Positions 53,180 to 62,317 of a DNA stretch of 64,000 bases are shown one piece after another (the first letter of the stretch is position 1; every line of letters starts with the position of its first letter). Below the pieces are notes generated by a model. That model was given only the letters and a program-made list of their open reading frames with translations. It did no database searches and had not been told where the DNA came from. The DNA comes from Lentisphaera araneosa HTCC2155 (GTDB taxonomy: Bacteria; Verrucomicrobiota; Lentisphaeria; Lentisphaerales; Lentisphaeraceae). Location: the NCBI RefSeq assembly GCF_000170755.1, contig NZ_ABCK01000025.1, positions 1 to 64,000 of the forward strand, read 5' to 3'. The position numbers were made by a program, and so were the translations under genes.

Positions 53180-53410
53180 ATGGATGCATTTTTAAATATA
53201 GTTATAGCAGCGGTCGTTTTCGGCGTCCTCTTTTTCGGTGTTGGCCTTAAGGTTCTCGCAAAGAAAGATGACGAAGTTCAAGGAAGTTGTGCATCTCGCA
53301 ACGAGTTTTTAAACGAAGGCGGATGCTCCATATGTGGAAAAGAGGATCCTACCGGATGTGACGGCAGTCCACTCAAAGAAGCTAAAAAAAGTGAAGAAGC
53401 GAGTAGTTAA
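53180..53410 (+). CDS. nqrM: Na+-NQR maturation protein NqrM (76 aa)
   Basis: One membrane helix (residues 5-27) followed by a Cys-rich tail (GSCASRN, GGCSICGKEDPTGC) matches the NqrM (DUF539) layout, which helps assemble the iron centre between NqrD and NqrE. In many genomes nqrM follows nqrF; here it precedes nqrA, separated by a terminator-like hairpin. Confidence 0.8.
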   Translation: MDAFLNIVIAAVVFGVLFFGVGLKVLAKKDDEVQGSCASRNEFLNEGGCSICGKEDPTGCDGSPLKEAKKSEEASS

Positions 53411-53426
53411 CAATTTTTTTAAATCG

Positions 53427-53457
53427 AGCTGTTAAAAAAATAACAGCTTATAATTTT
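53427..53457 (+). terminator. Hairpin between nqrM and nqrA
   Basis: AGCTGTTA-AAAAAA-TAACAGCT followed by TATAATTTTT. Could limit read-through from nqrM into nqrA, or act as a processing site. Confidence 0.6.
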
Positions 53458-53488
53458 TCGATAAACAAGCAAGGAAAACAAACAAGCC

Positions 53489-54850
53489 ATGAGCAGTTAC
53501 AAACTGAAAAAAGGCTATGACCTGAGAATCAAAGGAGATGCGGAAGCAACTCTCGAGACTCTACCTCGACCGACGCAAGTCGCGCTCGATGGTCGTGAAT
53601 TTCACGGTCTACGCCCCAAGATGATGGTGAAAGCAGGAGACAAGGTAAAAGCCGGATCCCCGCTTTTTTTGCAGAAAGGGACTGAAAATTTCTATTTCAC
53701 AAGCCCTGTCAGTGGTACAGTAAAAGATGTTAAGCGCGGTGAGCGTCGTGTTCTACAAGAAGTTATTGTAGATGCTGACGAAACTGATGAGTTTGAAGAG
53801 TTTCAAGCTATTAGTGCCGGTGACTTACTCAACACAAGCCGTGAAGTGATTCTCGAGCAAATCCTCAAGTCAGGCTTATTTGGCCAGGTTCTAGCTCGCC
53901 CATTTGCGGTTCTCGCAGATCCGGCAGTTGAACCACGCGATATTTTCGTTTCAGCTTACTTGACGGGTCCTTTAGCTCCAGAAATCAATTTAATCCTCGA
54001 AGGTAACGAAGCCGCTTTCCAAGCAGGTATCAACGCGCTCTCGAAATTGACAACAGGTTCTGTAAATCTCGGTATTGAGGGAGGTCGTTCTGATCTTTCT
54101 GAAGCTCTTAAGAATCCTGCAAATGCTAAAGTTCACCACTTCAATGGCCCTCACCCAGCAGGTAACGTGGGTATTCAAATTCACCACATTGCACCCATTA
54201 ACAAAGACGAAGTCGTTTGGACTCTTACCGCACAAGCAGTTATCAGCATCGGTAATTTGTTCATCCAAGGTAAAGTTGTTTCAGAGAAAGTTATCGCACT
54301 TACTGGTGAGTCAATTGATAAACGCAAGCACGTGAAAGTAATTACGGGCGCTTCAGTTGCCGATGTCACTAAGGGGCGTGTTAAATCAGATGAGAACTTA
54401 CGTTATATTTCGGGAGATGTTCTCTCTGGCCGTACTATAACTGGAGGCTTTATTGGTTCAAGTACTTCTCAACTTACTGTGATTCCAGAAATCAATAAAA
54501 TGGAATTTATGGGGTGGGTACTACCTGGTAACGAGAAAGAATCATTTTCAAGAACTTTCTTTTCATTCTTATCTCCAAATAAAAAATACTCTCACAACAC
54601 AGGTTATCATGGTGGTGAACGTGCTTTCGTTCAGACGGGTGCTTATGAGTCGGTAGTTCCAATGGACCTTTATCCAGTGCATTTAATAAAATGTATTATG
54701 GCAGGTGATTTGGAAGCTATGGAAGGCTTGGGCATCCTTGAAGTTGCTCCTGAGGACTTAGCACTCTGCGACTTTGTCTGTGTATCTAAAATTGAAGTTC
54801 AAGACACACTCCGAAAGGGTCTTGACTTCTTCCGTAAAGAAGGATGCTAA
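53489..54850 (+). CDS. nqrA: Na+-translocating NADH:quinone reductase subunit A (453 aa)
   Basis: KGYDLRIKGDAE and GLRPKMMVKAGDKVKAGSPLF are the typical NqrA opening; VSAYLTGPLAPEINLILEGNEAAFQAG, HHFNGPHPAGNVGIQIHHI and the end LALCDFVCVSKIEVQDTLRKGLDFFRKEGC are diagnostic. It is the peripheral quinone-associated subunit. Overlaps nqrB by 7 bases. Confidence 0.95.
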   Translation: MSSYKLKKGYDLRIKGDAEATLETLPRPTQVALDGREFHGLRPKMMVKAGDKVKAGSPLFLQKGTENFYFTSPVSGTVKDVKRGERRVLQEVIVDADETDEFEEFQAISAGDLLNTSREVILEQILKSGLFGQVLARPFAVLADPAVEPRDIFVSAYLTGPLAPEINLILEGNEAAFQAGINALSKLTTGSVNLGIEGGRSDLSEALKNPANAKVHHFNGPHPAGNVGIQIHHIAPINKDEVVWTLTAQAVISIGNLFIQGKVVSEKVIALTGESIDKRKHVKVITGASVADVTKGRVKSDENLRYISGDVLSGRTITGGFIGSSTSQLTVIPEINKMEFMGWVLPGNEKESFSRTFFSFLSPNKKYSHNTGYHGGERAFVQTGAYESVVPMDLYPVHLIKCIMAGDLEAMEGLGILEVAPEDLALCDFVCVSKIEVQDTLRKGLDFFRKEGC

Positions 54851-56016
54851 TTGTGAAATTCGTTGAAGATCAAATTCACAAGGTGAAGCCCCTTTTTGAA
54901 AAGGGCGGCAAGCTTGAAAAATTCTACTACCTTTTCGAAGCGGGTGAGTCATTTCACCTCGTAACCGATAAGCGTACTGACCGTGGTGCTCACGTTCGTG
55001 ATAGCATCGACCTCAAGAGAATGATGATTACTGTGGTTCTTGCCATGGTCCCATGTATTCTTTTTGGTATTTATAATACAGGTTTACAACATTATTCTGC
55101 ACTTCTAAGTGATGGACAAATCGAAGCTCTCCCAGGAATGGTAGATATGATTGTCTATGGCGCAATTATGGTGGTGCCGGTTATTCTTACTGTTTATATC
55201 ACTGGTGGTATAATAGAAGGTATTTTTGCCTGTATCCGCAAACACGAGATTAATGAAGGTTTCTTGGTAACAGGAATTCTTATAGCAATGGTAGTGCCGG
55301 CAAGTATTCCTCTTTGGCAGGTTTCATTGGCTACAGCATTTGGCGTCTTTATCGGCAAGGAATGCTTTGGTGGTACAGGTATGAATATCTTGAACCCAGC
55401 AATGACAGCCCGAGCGTTCCTGTTCTTTAACTTCCCATCTCAGATCTCTGGTGATAAAGTATGGGTAGGTTTTGATCGTGGTCAAGAAGTTGTTGCAACA
55501 GCTACTCCAATGGGACTTGCAGCTAAAGGCGATGAGATCACTTGGTCAACAATGGATATGTTTTTAGGTTTTATCCCGGGTTCAATTGGTGAGACATCTA
55601 CATTGGCTTGTATCATTGGTGGTATCATTCTTTTAATAACTGGAGTTGCATCTTGGAGAACTATGCTCGGTATGCTTGTAGGTGGTTTCCTCTTCGCATG
55701 GCTCATTAGTCTTGGTAGCACAAATCCAAACGACATCGCGGCCCTTGGTGCAGTTAAGCATCTTTGTATGGGTGGATTTGCCTTTGGTTTAGTATTCATG
55801 GCGACAGACCCGGTTTCATCAGCAAATACGGATCTTGGCAAATGGATCTATGGTTTTGGTGCTGGTGCGATGTCAATGCTTTTCCGTATTATTAATCCAG
55901 CTTATCCCGAGGGTGTAATGTTAGCCGTTCTTCTAATGAATGTCTTTGCACCACTTATTGACCACTATGTGGTTAAGTCGAGCATTAAAAGGAGATTGAA
56001 CCGTGCAAGAGTCTAA
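54844..56016 (+). CDS. nqrB: Na+-NQR subunit B (390 aa)
   Basis: A polytopic membrane protein with about ten helices. THIRSID-type AHVRDSIDLKRMMITVVLAMVPC, FFNFPSQISGDKVWVG and the flavinylation-region threonines VVATATPMGL (FMN is attached to Thr in this subunit) are present. Carries FMN and riboflavin and forms the Na+ path with NqrD/E. Overlaps nqrC by 14 bases. Confidence 0.95.
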   Translation: MLIVKFVEDQIHKVKPLFEKGGKLEKFYYLFEAGESFHLVTDKRTDRGAHVRDSIDLKRMMITVVLAMVPCILFGIYNTGLQHYSALLSDGQIEALPGMVDMIVYGAIMVVPVILTVYITGGIIEGIFACIRKHEINEGFLVTGILIAMVVPASIPLWQVSLATAFGVFIGKECFGGTGMNILNPAMTARAFLFFNFPSQISGDKVWVGFDRGQEVVATATPMGLAAKGDEITWSTMDMFLGFIPGSIGETSTLACIIGGIILLITGVASWRTMLGMLVGGFLFAWLISLGSTNPNDIAALGAVKHLCMGGFAFGLVFMATDPVSSANTDLGKWIYGFGAGAMSMLFRIINPAYPEGVMLAVLLMNVFAPLIDHYVVKSSIKRRLNRARV

Positions 56017-56758
56017 TGTAAAAACGATGACTTTCGCAACGATTGTTACAGTTGTTTGCGCTGTTATCCTGGGTGCAACTGCCACAGCACTTAAGCCCCA
56101 GCAGGAGCTTAATGCGAAAGTTTTCAAATTAAAGAATATTGTTCAAGTTTTCGGTCTAGCTGCTGAAAATGATAAAGATGTTGAAGAATACTTTTCTGAG
56201 GCAGGCAAAGACGATAAGTTTATTGTTCGTATTATTAAAGATGCTGATGGCAATGAAGTTGAAATGAATGAGATCGAATTTAAAAATCTCGACCTTTATA
56301 AACAAGAGAAAGAGCCAGTAGCCTCGCGTCGCTACCCATACTTTCTTAAGTTTGATTCAGCTGCTGACAAAGCAGCAGATAAACCATCGGCCATTGTGCT
56401 TCCGACTCAAGATTTTGGTTTGTGGTCAGTTTGTTACGGTTATCTCTCTTTAGAGAGTGATGCAGAAACTATTAAAGGTATTGTCTACTACGATCACAAA
56501 GAAACTCCTGGTCTTGGTGCAGAGATTGAGCAAGAGTTTTGGAAGGTCTCTTTTGAAGGTAAGAAAATTATTGATAATAATGGAGCACTTCTTGCACCAA
56601 AAGCGTCTAAAGATGCCGCCATCGCAAAAGATAGTCCAAATCACTACATATCGGTTAGTGGTGCTACTTTTACAATGGATGGTATTGATAAGGGGCTTGT
56701 TAAAACTCTTAAGAACTATGAAAAAGTTATTGAACACTATCGTGGAGGCAACAAATAA
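56003..56758 (+). CDS. nqrC: Na+-NQR subunit C (251 aa)
   Basis: One N-terminal membrane helix, then a periplasmic FMN-binding domain with GLWSVCYGYLSLESDAETIKGIVYYDHKETPGLGAEIE and the FMN attachment motif SGAT at about residue 220. The end and the nqrD start share the base at 56758. Confidence 0.93.
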   Translation: MQESNVKTMTFATIVTVVCAVILGATATALKPQQELNAKVFKLKNIVQVFGLAAENDKDVEEYFSEAGKDDKFIVRIIKDADGNEVEMNEIEFKNLDLYKQEKEPVASRRYPYFLKFDSAADKAADKPSAIVLPTQDFGLWSVCYGYLSLESDAETIKGIVYYDHKETPGLGAEIEQEFWKVSFEGKKIIDNNGALLAPKASKDAAIAKDSPNHYISVSGATFTMDGIDKGLVKTLKNYEKVIEHYRGGNK

Positions 56759-57372
56759 TGTCCGATACAATGAAAGCGTTTAAAGACCCATTTATCATTC
56801 AAAACCCTATTGCTGTTCAGGTACTTGGTATTTGTTCTGCACTGGCTGTAACAACGCAGATAAAGCCTGCTTTTACAATGGCTGTAGCAGTAACGGCGGT
56901 TATGGGTCTTTCAAACCTTACGGTTTCTTTACTCCGTAAGCAGATACCAAATAAAATTCGTATTATTATCGAATTAACAATCATCTCTACACTGGTAATT
57001 CTTGTTGACCAAATCCTCAAAGCTTATGCTTACGACATCTCTCGTCAGCTCTCAGTTTTTGTTGGTCTCATTATTACAAACTGTATCGTAATGGGTCGTG
57101 CCGAAGCTTATGCACTTCACAACCCTCCTGTACCAGCTCTTATGGATGGTATTGGTAACGGTCTCGGTTATGGTGTAATTATCGTAATTGTGGCGTTTTT
57201 CCGCGAACTTTTCGGAGTGGGCAAACTCCTCGGTAAAGAGATACTCACTTCTTCTCCAGATGCTTTTGGTTACAAGCACAGTGGTCTTATGGTAGTTCCT
57301 ACCGGAGCCTTTGTGATTATTTCCTTGATCGTGTGGGTTCACCATAACTACACTAAACAGTTCGAGGATTAA
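56758..57372 (+). CDS. nqrD: Na+-NQR subunit D (204 aa)
   Basis: Six-helix membrane subunit; QNPIAVQVLGICSALAVTT, ITNCIVMGRAEAYA (with the conserved Cys that ligates the intramembrane iron) and DGIGNGLGYG are typical. Pairs with NqrE. Two bases separate its stop from nqrE. Confidence 0.95.
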   Translation: MSDTMKAFKDPFIIQNPIAVQVLGICSALAVTTQIKPAFTMAVAVTAVMGLSNLTVSLLRKQIPNKIRIIIELTIISTLVILVDQILKAYAYDISRQLSVFVGLIITNCIVMGRAEAYALHNPPVPALMDGIGNGLGYGVIIVIVAFFRELFGVGKLLGKEILTSSPDAFGYKHSGLMVVPTGAFVIISLIVWVHHNYTKQFED

Positions 57373-57374
57373 TC

Positions 57375-58112
57375 ATGTTAGAATTAGCATTAAAAGCGAT
57401 CTTCATTGAAAACATGATTTTCGCACTTTTCCTTGGTATGTGCTCTTACTTAGCCGTATCAAAGAAAGTAGATACTTCTGTTGGTATGGGTTGTGCTGTA
57501 TGGTTCGTTACGACTGTAACTTGCCCAGCTTCATGGCTCGTTTCTAATTACTTCCTTAAGCCAGGTGAGCAAAACCTTATCGGTCAATTGTTCAACAAGC
57601 CTGACCTTGACTTAACTTTCTTGACTTTCGTTTCTTACATTGCCCTCATTGCGGCCATGGTTCAGTTCCTCGAAATGTTCATTGAGAAGATTTCTGCCAA
57701 ACTCTATGGTTCACTCGGTGTTTTCCTTCCGCTTATCGCTGTAAACTGCGCGATCCTCGGTGGTTCACTAATGATGAACGATAAAGGCTTCACTTTTCCT
57801 GAAGCGGCCATGTTCGGTTTCTCAGGTGGTTTTGGCTGGTTAATGGCGATCGTAGTTTTTGCTGCGATTCGTGAAAAAATGCAGTACTCAAATGTTCCTA
57901 AGGGCATGCGTGGTCTTGGTATCGCTTTCTTAACTTGCGGTCTTATGGCGATGGCTTTCATGGGCTTCATGGGTATTAAATTTCCAGAGAAAAAAGCTGA
58001 AGAATCTTCATCTACTGAGCAGGCGGCTATCGAGCAACCAGCAGTAATCGAAGAAGCTCCTGAAGTTCCGGCAGCAAAAGACGTCGAAGCTCCAGTTAAA
58101 GGAGATAAATAA
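57375..58112 (+). CDS. nqrE: Na+-NQR subunit E with acidic C-terminal extension (245 aa)
   Basis: Core residues 1-200 match NqrE (IENMIFALFLGMCSYLAVSKKVDTSVGMG, VNCAILGGSLMM with the second iron-binding Cys). The last ~45 residues, rich in Glu, Ala and Pro (EESSSTEQAAIEQPAVIEEA), are beyond the usual ~200-residue length and look disordered. The effect of this tail is unknown. Two bases before nqrF. Confidence 0.93.
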   Translation: MLELALKAIFIENMIFALFLGMCSYLAVSKKVDTSVGMGCAVWFVTTVTCPASWLVSNYFLKPGEQNLIGQLFNKPDLDLTFLTFVSYIALIAAMVQFLEMFIEKISAKLYGSLGVFLPLIAVNCAILGGSLMMNDKGFTFPEAAMFGFSGGFGWLMAIVVFAAIREKMQYSNVPKGMRGLGIAFLTCGLMAMAFMGFMGIKFPEKKAEESSSTEQAAIEQPAVIEEAPEVPAAKDVEAPVKGDK

Positions 58113-58114
58113 TT

Positions 58115-59404
58115 ATGAATACACTTATTAATGCAGTTGATGGCGGCACAGTTGGTGCGGGTATCGTTGTATTCCTTATCATCATCATTGGCTTGACCAT
58201 TTTCTTGATGATCTGCGAGAATTTCCTCGTAAAAAAAGGTAACGTTAAAATCCTCATTAACGAAGATCAAGACGCTGCTTTAGAAGTCGAAAGTGGTTCT
58301 ACACTTCTCGATACACTTTCAGGCGCTGGCATTCAACTCCCATCAGCATGTGGTGGTGGCGGTTCTTGCGGTGTTTGTACTTGTAAAGTTATCTCTGGTG
58401 GTGGCGACGTGCTCCCTACAGAGAAAGCTCACCTCTCACTCAAAGAACAACAAGAAGGCATTCGTCTCGCCTGTCAGCTCAAGGTTAAAGAAGACCTCGA
58501 GATTGAAGTTGAGCCGGAAATCTTCTCAATTAAGAAATGGGAATGCGAAGTTGTTTCAAATGACAACGTAGCCACTTTCATTAAAGAATTTGTTGTTGAA
58601 CTTCCTCCTGGCGAAAGCATTGACTACCGCGCTGGTGGTTACATTCAGATCGAGATTCCTAAGTATGATAATCTCAAGTACTCTGACTTCGAAATCGAAA
58701 ACGAGTACCGTGAAGATTGGGATAAATTCAAGATCTTTGATAACGTAGCTAACAACCCAACTGAAGTGGTTCGTGCTTACTCAATGGCTTCTTACCCTGC
58801 TGAGGGTAACCAGCTCATGCTTAACGTGCGTATTGCATCTCCGCCCCCACGTCTTCCTAATGTGCCTCCTGGTATTGCATCATCTTACATCTTCAATTGT
58901 AAGAAGGGTGACAAGGTTACGATTTCTGGTCCATTCGGCGAGTTCTTTATGAAAGACACAAACCGCGAGATCATGTTCATCGGTGGTGGTGCTGGTATGG
59001 CTCCAATGCGTTCGCACATCTTTGACCTTTTCCACACTAAGAAATCTGGCCGTAAAGCGACTTTCTGGTATGGTGCTCGTTCAAGACGTGAAATGTTCTA
59101 CGATGATCACTTCAAGAAAATCGAAGCTGATTTCCCGAACTTCAAATACTATGTGGGTCTCTCTGATGCACTTCCGGAAGATAACTGGAAGCTTAAGGGC
59201 GATATTAGTGATGAAGAAGGCGATGGTTTCGAAGGTTTCATTCACCAAGTTATTCTTGAGCAATACCTCAATAATCATGAAGCTCCAGAAGAGATTGAAT
59301 ACTATCTCTGTGGACCTCCAATGATGAATGACGCAGTACAAGATATGCTCTTCAACCTCGGTGTAGAAAAAGAAATGATCGCATTTGACGATTTCGGTTC
59401 TTAA
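58115..59404 (+). CDS. nqrF: Na+-NQR subunit F (429 aa)
   Basis: N-terminal membrane helix (residues 13-35), a 2Fe-2S ferredoxin domain ([12 protein letters not shown] with a later Cys in RLACQL), then FAD- and NADH-binding domains ([31 protein letters not shown]). Entry point of electrons from NADH. Last gene of the operon; strong terminator follows. Confidence 0.96.
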   Translation: MNTLINAVDGGTVGAGIVVFLIIIIGLTIFLMICENFLVKKGNVKILINEDQDAALEVESGSTLLDTLSGAGIQLPSACGGGGSCGVCTCKVISGGGDVLPTEKAHLSLKEQQEGIRLACQLKVKEDLEIEVEPEIFSIKKWECEVVSNDNVATFIKEFVVELPPGESIDYRAGGYIQIEIPKYDNLKYSDFEIENEYREDWDKFKIFDNVANNPTEVVRAYSMASYPAEGNQLMLNVRIASPPPRLPNVPPGIASSYIFNCKKGDKVTISGPFGEFFMKDTNREIMFIGGGAGMAPMRSHIFDLFHTKKSGRKATFWYGARSRREMFYDDHFKKIEADFPNFKYYVGLSDALPEDNWKLKGDISDEEGDGFEGFIHQVILEQYLNNHEAPEEIEYYLCGPPMMNDAVQDMLFNLGVEKEMIAFDDFGS

Positions 59405-59406
59405 TT

Positions 59407-59465
59407 CTCACTAGAAGAATATAACTAAAAAAGCTCGACTTCGGTCGGGCTTTTTTTGTGTCTAT
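59407..59465 (+). repeat. Terminator-containing direct repeat, copy 1
   Basis: About 59 bases (CTCACTAGAAGAATAT ... GTGTCTAT) nearly identical to 60391-60450. Confidence 0.8.
59432..59457 (+). terminator. Intrinsic terminator of nqr operon
   Basis: AGCTCGAC-TTCG-GTCGGGCT followed by T7 (with one G-T pair in the stem). Confidence 0.92.
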
Positions 59466-59499
59466 GGCAAAGACAAATACTTATGAGCTTAGTATAAAA

Positions 59500-59910
59500 T
59501 TAAAGCTTAGCTGGATCTTTTTTAGAAAGATAAAATCCTAAAAAAGATAGGCTAATAAGAGTTGTATCTAAAATAATACTTTGAGCATGTGTTAGTTTTA
59601 GGAGACTGCCAAAACAAGCACAGTTCGTGCTTGGTCCAAGATAAAGAATGAAGCTAAGAAAAGAAATGCTGAGTATGAGACTGAGGGTGTAACTTAATCT
59701 CTGGGTGGCCTTGAAGCATAAACTAAGGCATAAAGTGAGTTCCAAAATAGGGACGTAAAAACTCACGATTTCGATGAGTGCATTGATCTTAATAAATGGC
59801 ATGACTTCATCAATCAGTAAATAGACTGACTCGATATCACTAAGTTTAGTGATGGCCGAAAAAGCAAAAACGGATATCAACAGCGTACGAGGGATGATTT
59901 CGTATCTCAT
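59500..59910 (-). CDS. MauE/DoxX-like membrane protein (136 aa)
   Basis: Four membrane helices with FAFSAITKL at the N-terminus and a C-x-C-F-G motif (NCACFGSLL) as in MauE-type proteins, which work with thiol-redox partners. The upstream gene encodes a rhodanese-like protein and overlaps by 4 bases, so a shared role in sulfur or redox chemistry is plausible. The pair lies between two copies of a terminator repeat. Confidence 0.72.
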   Translation of the reverse strand: MRYEIIPRTLLISVFAFSAITKLSDIESVYLLIDEVMPFIKINALIEIVSFYVPILELTLCLSLCFKATQRLSYTLSLILSISFLSFILYLGPSTNCACFGSLLKLTHAQSIILDTTLISLSFLGFYLSKKDPAKL

Positions 59911-60305
59911 AACTTATCTTTTCCGGAATTAGATTTAAACCAGGATTCGTAGCCACCCTTAAGGTAGAAAACATTTTCTTGCTTAAGTTCTTCTCTAATC
60001 TGCTTAGAAAAATGCCGGCTATAGGGGCACCTTTCATTACAATAGACTAAGATTATTGGTTTGCGGAGTAGGTGATTTTTTATATGCTTTTTCACACCTT
60101 CTATTTCATCAGCATGCATTGCATTTGTAATATGATTTTCTTTATATTCTTCAATACTGCGAGCATCTATGATTAAATAGTTTTTTAACTCAATATTATC
60201 TATATAGACAGCGTGTGGATCTGGCGACTTTACTTTAATTAAAGCAGCAAGCCCTACACTTAAAAAGAGTGGAACTAGAAGGATAAAGAGGATTTTTTTG
60301 ATCAT
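59907..60305 (-). CDS. Membrane-anchored rhodanese-like protein (132 aa)
   Basis: Start at MIKKILFILLVPLFLSVGLAALI (60305), a signal or anchor helix; the open frame reaches 60332. The rhodanese domain has NYLIIDARSIEEYKENHITNAMH and the active-site Cys loop VYCNERCPYSRH. Expected in the periplasm. Coupled to the MauE-like gene. Confidence 0.78.
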   Translation of the reverse strand: MIKKILFILLVPLFLSVGLAALIKVKSPDPHAVYIDNIELKNYLIIDARSIEEYKENHITNAMHADEIEGVKKHIKNHLLRKPIILVYCNERCPYSRHFSKQIREELKQENVFYLKGGYESWFKSNSGKDKL

Positions 60306-60390
60306 ATAATAAGGGCATGAATAAAGTTTCATTTATTATACCAAGTCAAGAGTGATTGATCAACTCTTTTTAATCGATGGGTCACATATG

Positions 60391-60450
60391 CTCACTAGAA
60401 GAATATCACTAAAAAAAGCTCGACTTCAGTCGGGCTTTTTTTGTGTCTAT
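60391..60450 (+). repeat. Terminator-containing direct repeat, copy 2
   Basis: Second copy of the 59407-59465 sequence, differing by a few bases (TTCA instead of TTCG loop, one extra A). Confidence 0.8.
60417..60442 (+). terminator. Intrinsic terminator, duplicate of nqr terminator
   Basis: AGCTCGAC-TTCA-GTCGGGCT followed by T7. No plus-strand gene ends just before it, and the minus-strand rhodanese gene starts left of it, so it seems to be a leftover copy. Confidence 0.75.
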
Positions 60451-60497
60451 CGCTAATGTGGTGTATGGGTGGGTAAATGAATTTTAGGAATCAAAAA

Positions 60498-61568
60498 ATG
60501 AATCGTTTAGCATTTTTAATACTTTCTATAGGTTTGGCATGGACTCTAAGTGCCCAACAAATCTATGTAGGCACACATTCAAAGAATGAGAGCAAAGGGA
60601 TTTATTCGAGTCAATTGAATGAAGATGGAACTCTTAAAGAAACTAAAGAACTACTATTAGAATTAGGTACGACAGTAGTCATTGAGAAAAAGGGGAGTTC
60701 ACTGATTTATAGTTGTGGCGTCGGTGAAAAAAAGCAGCATGGTTTGATTCAATGTTTTGATACTCAAACGGATAAATTAATTGACACAATAAGTTCTGGT
60801 GACTCAAGACCCTGTTATTTAGCCTTAAGCAAAGATCAAAGCACAATTTACGTGAGTAATATTAAAGATGGTTCTGTGTGTGCCATTAACCTCAATAAGG
60901 ATGGTTCCTTTGCTGAGCTGATTAGTAAAGTTATCATAGAGCCCGCAGGCAAGCGTTTTGCCCCTCATGCCTGTGTTGTGTCGCCAGAAGGAGAGTATCT
61001 CTTTGTGCCTGATATTGCAGGCAATCGCCTGTGTCGCTTAAAAATTGATCAAGTTAGCGGCAAGCTCAAATATCTAGATTCGATTCAATCGGATCTGTTT
61101 CAAGGGCCACGTCATATGACTTTTGATCCAGAGGGAAAAAGAGCTTATATGGTGAATCAGATGGGTGAAGCGATTACCGTTTTTACTTACGGCAAGGGTA
61201 TCTTAAAAATTCTTGGCAATGTACAGACTGTGCCAGACGATAAGCTCGATATCAATAATCACATTGCCGAAATTAAGCTTCATCCTTCAGGAGAATATGT
61301 TTATGCTTCAAATCGCGGGCATAATAGCTTGGTTTTGTTTCAGCGCGATTTAGCAACGGGACTCTTAAGTTTTGATCGCTGTTTTAGTAGTGGAGGACAG
61401 GTACCATGGAGTTTTGCGATTTCCGCAAAAGGTGATTTTTTGTATTGCTCAAACAACAAATCCAATAATCTTGTGACTTACAAAATTGATCCCGCTAATG
61501 GTCATTTAAAGCCTATTGGCAAACCTGTGTCGGTTCCAAATCCTGCGAGTGTGATTGTAGTTGATTAG
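60498..61568 (+). CDS. Exported lactonase-family beta-propeller (356 aa)
   Basis: Signal peptide MNRLAFLILSIGLAWTLSA (start chosen at 60498; the frame opens at 60477). The seven-bladed propeller of the 6-phosphogluconolactonase (YbhE/Pgl) family is seen in IYVGTHSKNESKGIYS, GKRFAPHACVVSPEGEYLFVPDIAGNRL, GPRHMTFDPEGKRAYMVNQ and NHIAEIKLHPSGEYVYASNRGHNSL. With a signal peptide it probably acts on an extracytoplasmic lactone or binds a ligand rather than serving the pentose phosphate pathway. Confidence 0.85.
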   Translation: MNRLAFLILSIGLAWTLSAQQIYVGTHSKNESKGIYSSQLNEDGTLKETKELLLELGTTVVIEKKGSSLIYSCGVGEKKQHGLIQCFDTQTDKLIDTISSGDSRPCYLALSKDQSTIYVSNIKDGSVCAINLNKDGSFAELISKVIIEPAGKRFAPHACVVSPEGEYLFVPDIAGNRLCRLKIDQVSGKLKYLDSIQSDLFQGPRHMTFDPEGKRAYMVNQMGEAITVFTYGKGILKILGNVQTVPDDKLDINNHIAEIKLHPSGEYVYASNRGHNSLVLFQRDLATGLLSFDRCFSSGGQVPWSFAISAKGDFLYCSNNKSNNLVTYKIDPANGHLKPIGKPVSVPNPASVIVVD

Positions 61569-62197
61569 GGCGTGGTTGGCTGGTTTTTTTGAGCTGTGTT
61601 CTTTGAAAACCGTAGGCAAAGTAATGAGCCAATAAGCAAGAGTATGAATGCGATCAGCCATCCGAGGTGAAAAGCTTCATTATTAGAGACGATGGCCTCA
61701 CTGTCAATTAGCTCAAGTTTCGAAAAGCAGAGTACAAAAGAATGTAGTAAAAAGGCACTCGCATAAGCTTTAATCACGAGACTATTGTAATTCTCTTTCC
61801 ATTTCACGGATCTCAAGCCAAAGCAGGTGGCTAATAAGCTGGTGATGATGAGCAAGTCGAGCTCAGGGATTCCGGGAAATACAGACCATATCATGGGAAA
61901 AAAGAAGAAGGGTAATGAAAAGGCTAAAAGAAAGCTACCGAACTTTGGAATTAATTTACATAAGAAAAAGCCTGCAAGAGCAAAGCCTGAACTCAAGAGG
62001 CAGGGGATGCACCAATGACCAAGATGTATGTAATTGCCTAGAACCCAGCCGGCAAACCCGAGATTGATTGCACAAATGATTGATAGATAATTGTTAAAGG
62101 TGAATTTTGTACAGAAGAAGACAAGTAAGCTGATCACTGGTAATAGATAAACCAATCTTGAGTCGAGTCCTGTTAAAACTATGTCCATGTATGCCAT
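61565..62197 (-). CDS. Polytopic membrane protein with WCIPC motif (210 aa)
   Basis: About seven membrane helices. The W-C-I-P-C motif in NYIHLGHWCIPCLLSSG resembles the C-x-x-C of vitamin K epoxide reductase-like (VKOR) proteins, which would make it a possible quinone-linked disulfide-bond enzyme. The rest of the VKOR signature is not clear to me. Its stop overlaps the stop of the lactonase gene on the other strand. Confidence 0.55.
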   Translation of the reverse strand: MAYMDIVLTGLDSRLVYLLPVISLLVFFCTKFTFNNYLSIICAINLGFAGWVLGNYIHLGHWCIPCLLSSGFALAGFFLCKLIPKFGSFLLAFSLPFFFFPMIWSVFPGIPELDLLIITSLLATCFGLRSVKWKENYNSLVIKAYASAFLLHSFVLCFSKLELIDSEAIVSNNEAFHLGWLIAFILLLIGSLLCLRFSKNTAQKNQPTTP

Positions 62198-62317
62198 TAA
62201 TTGATTTACTTATAATGATATGCTTTTTTAGAGTTTTATAAAGATTTTACTTTTGGTCACTTATGCCATTGATGTTTGTTTTATTTTTCATCTACATCAA
62301 TAATAAGGATTTAAGCA

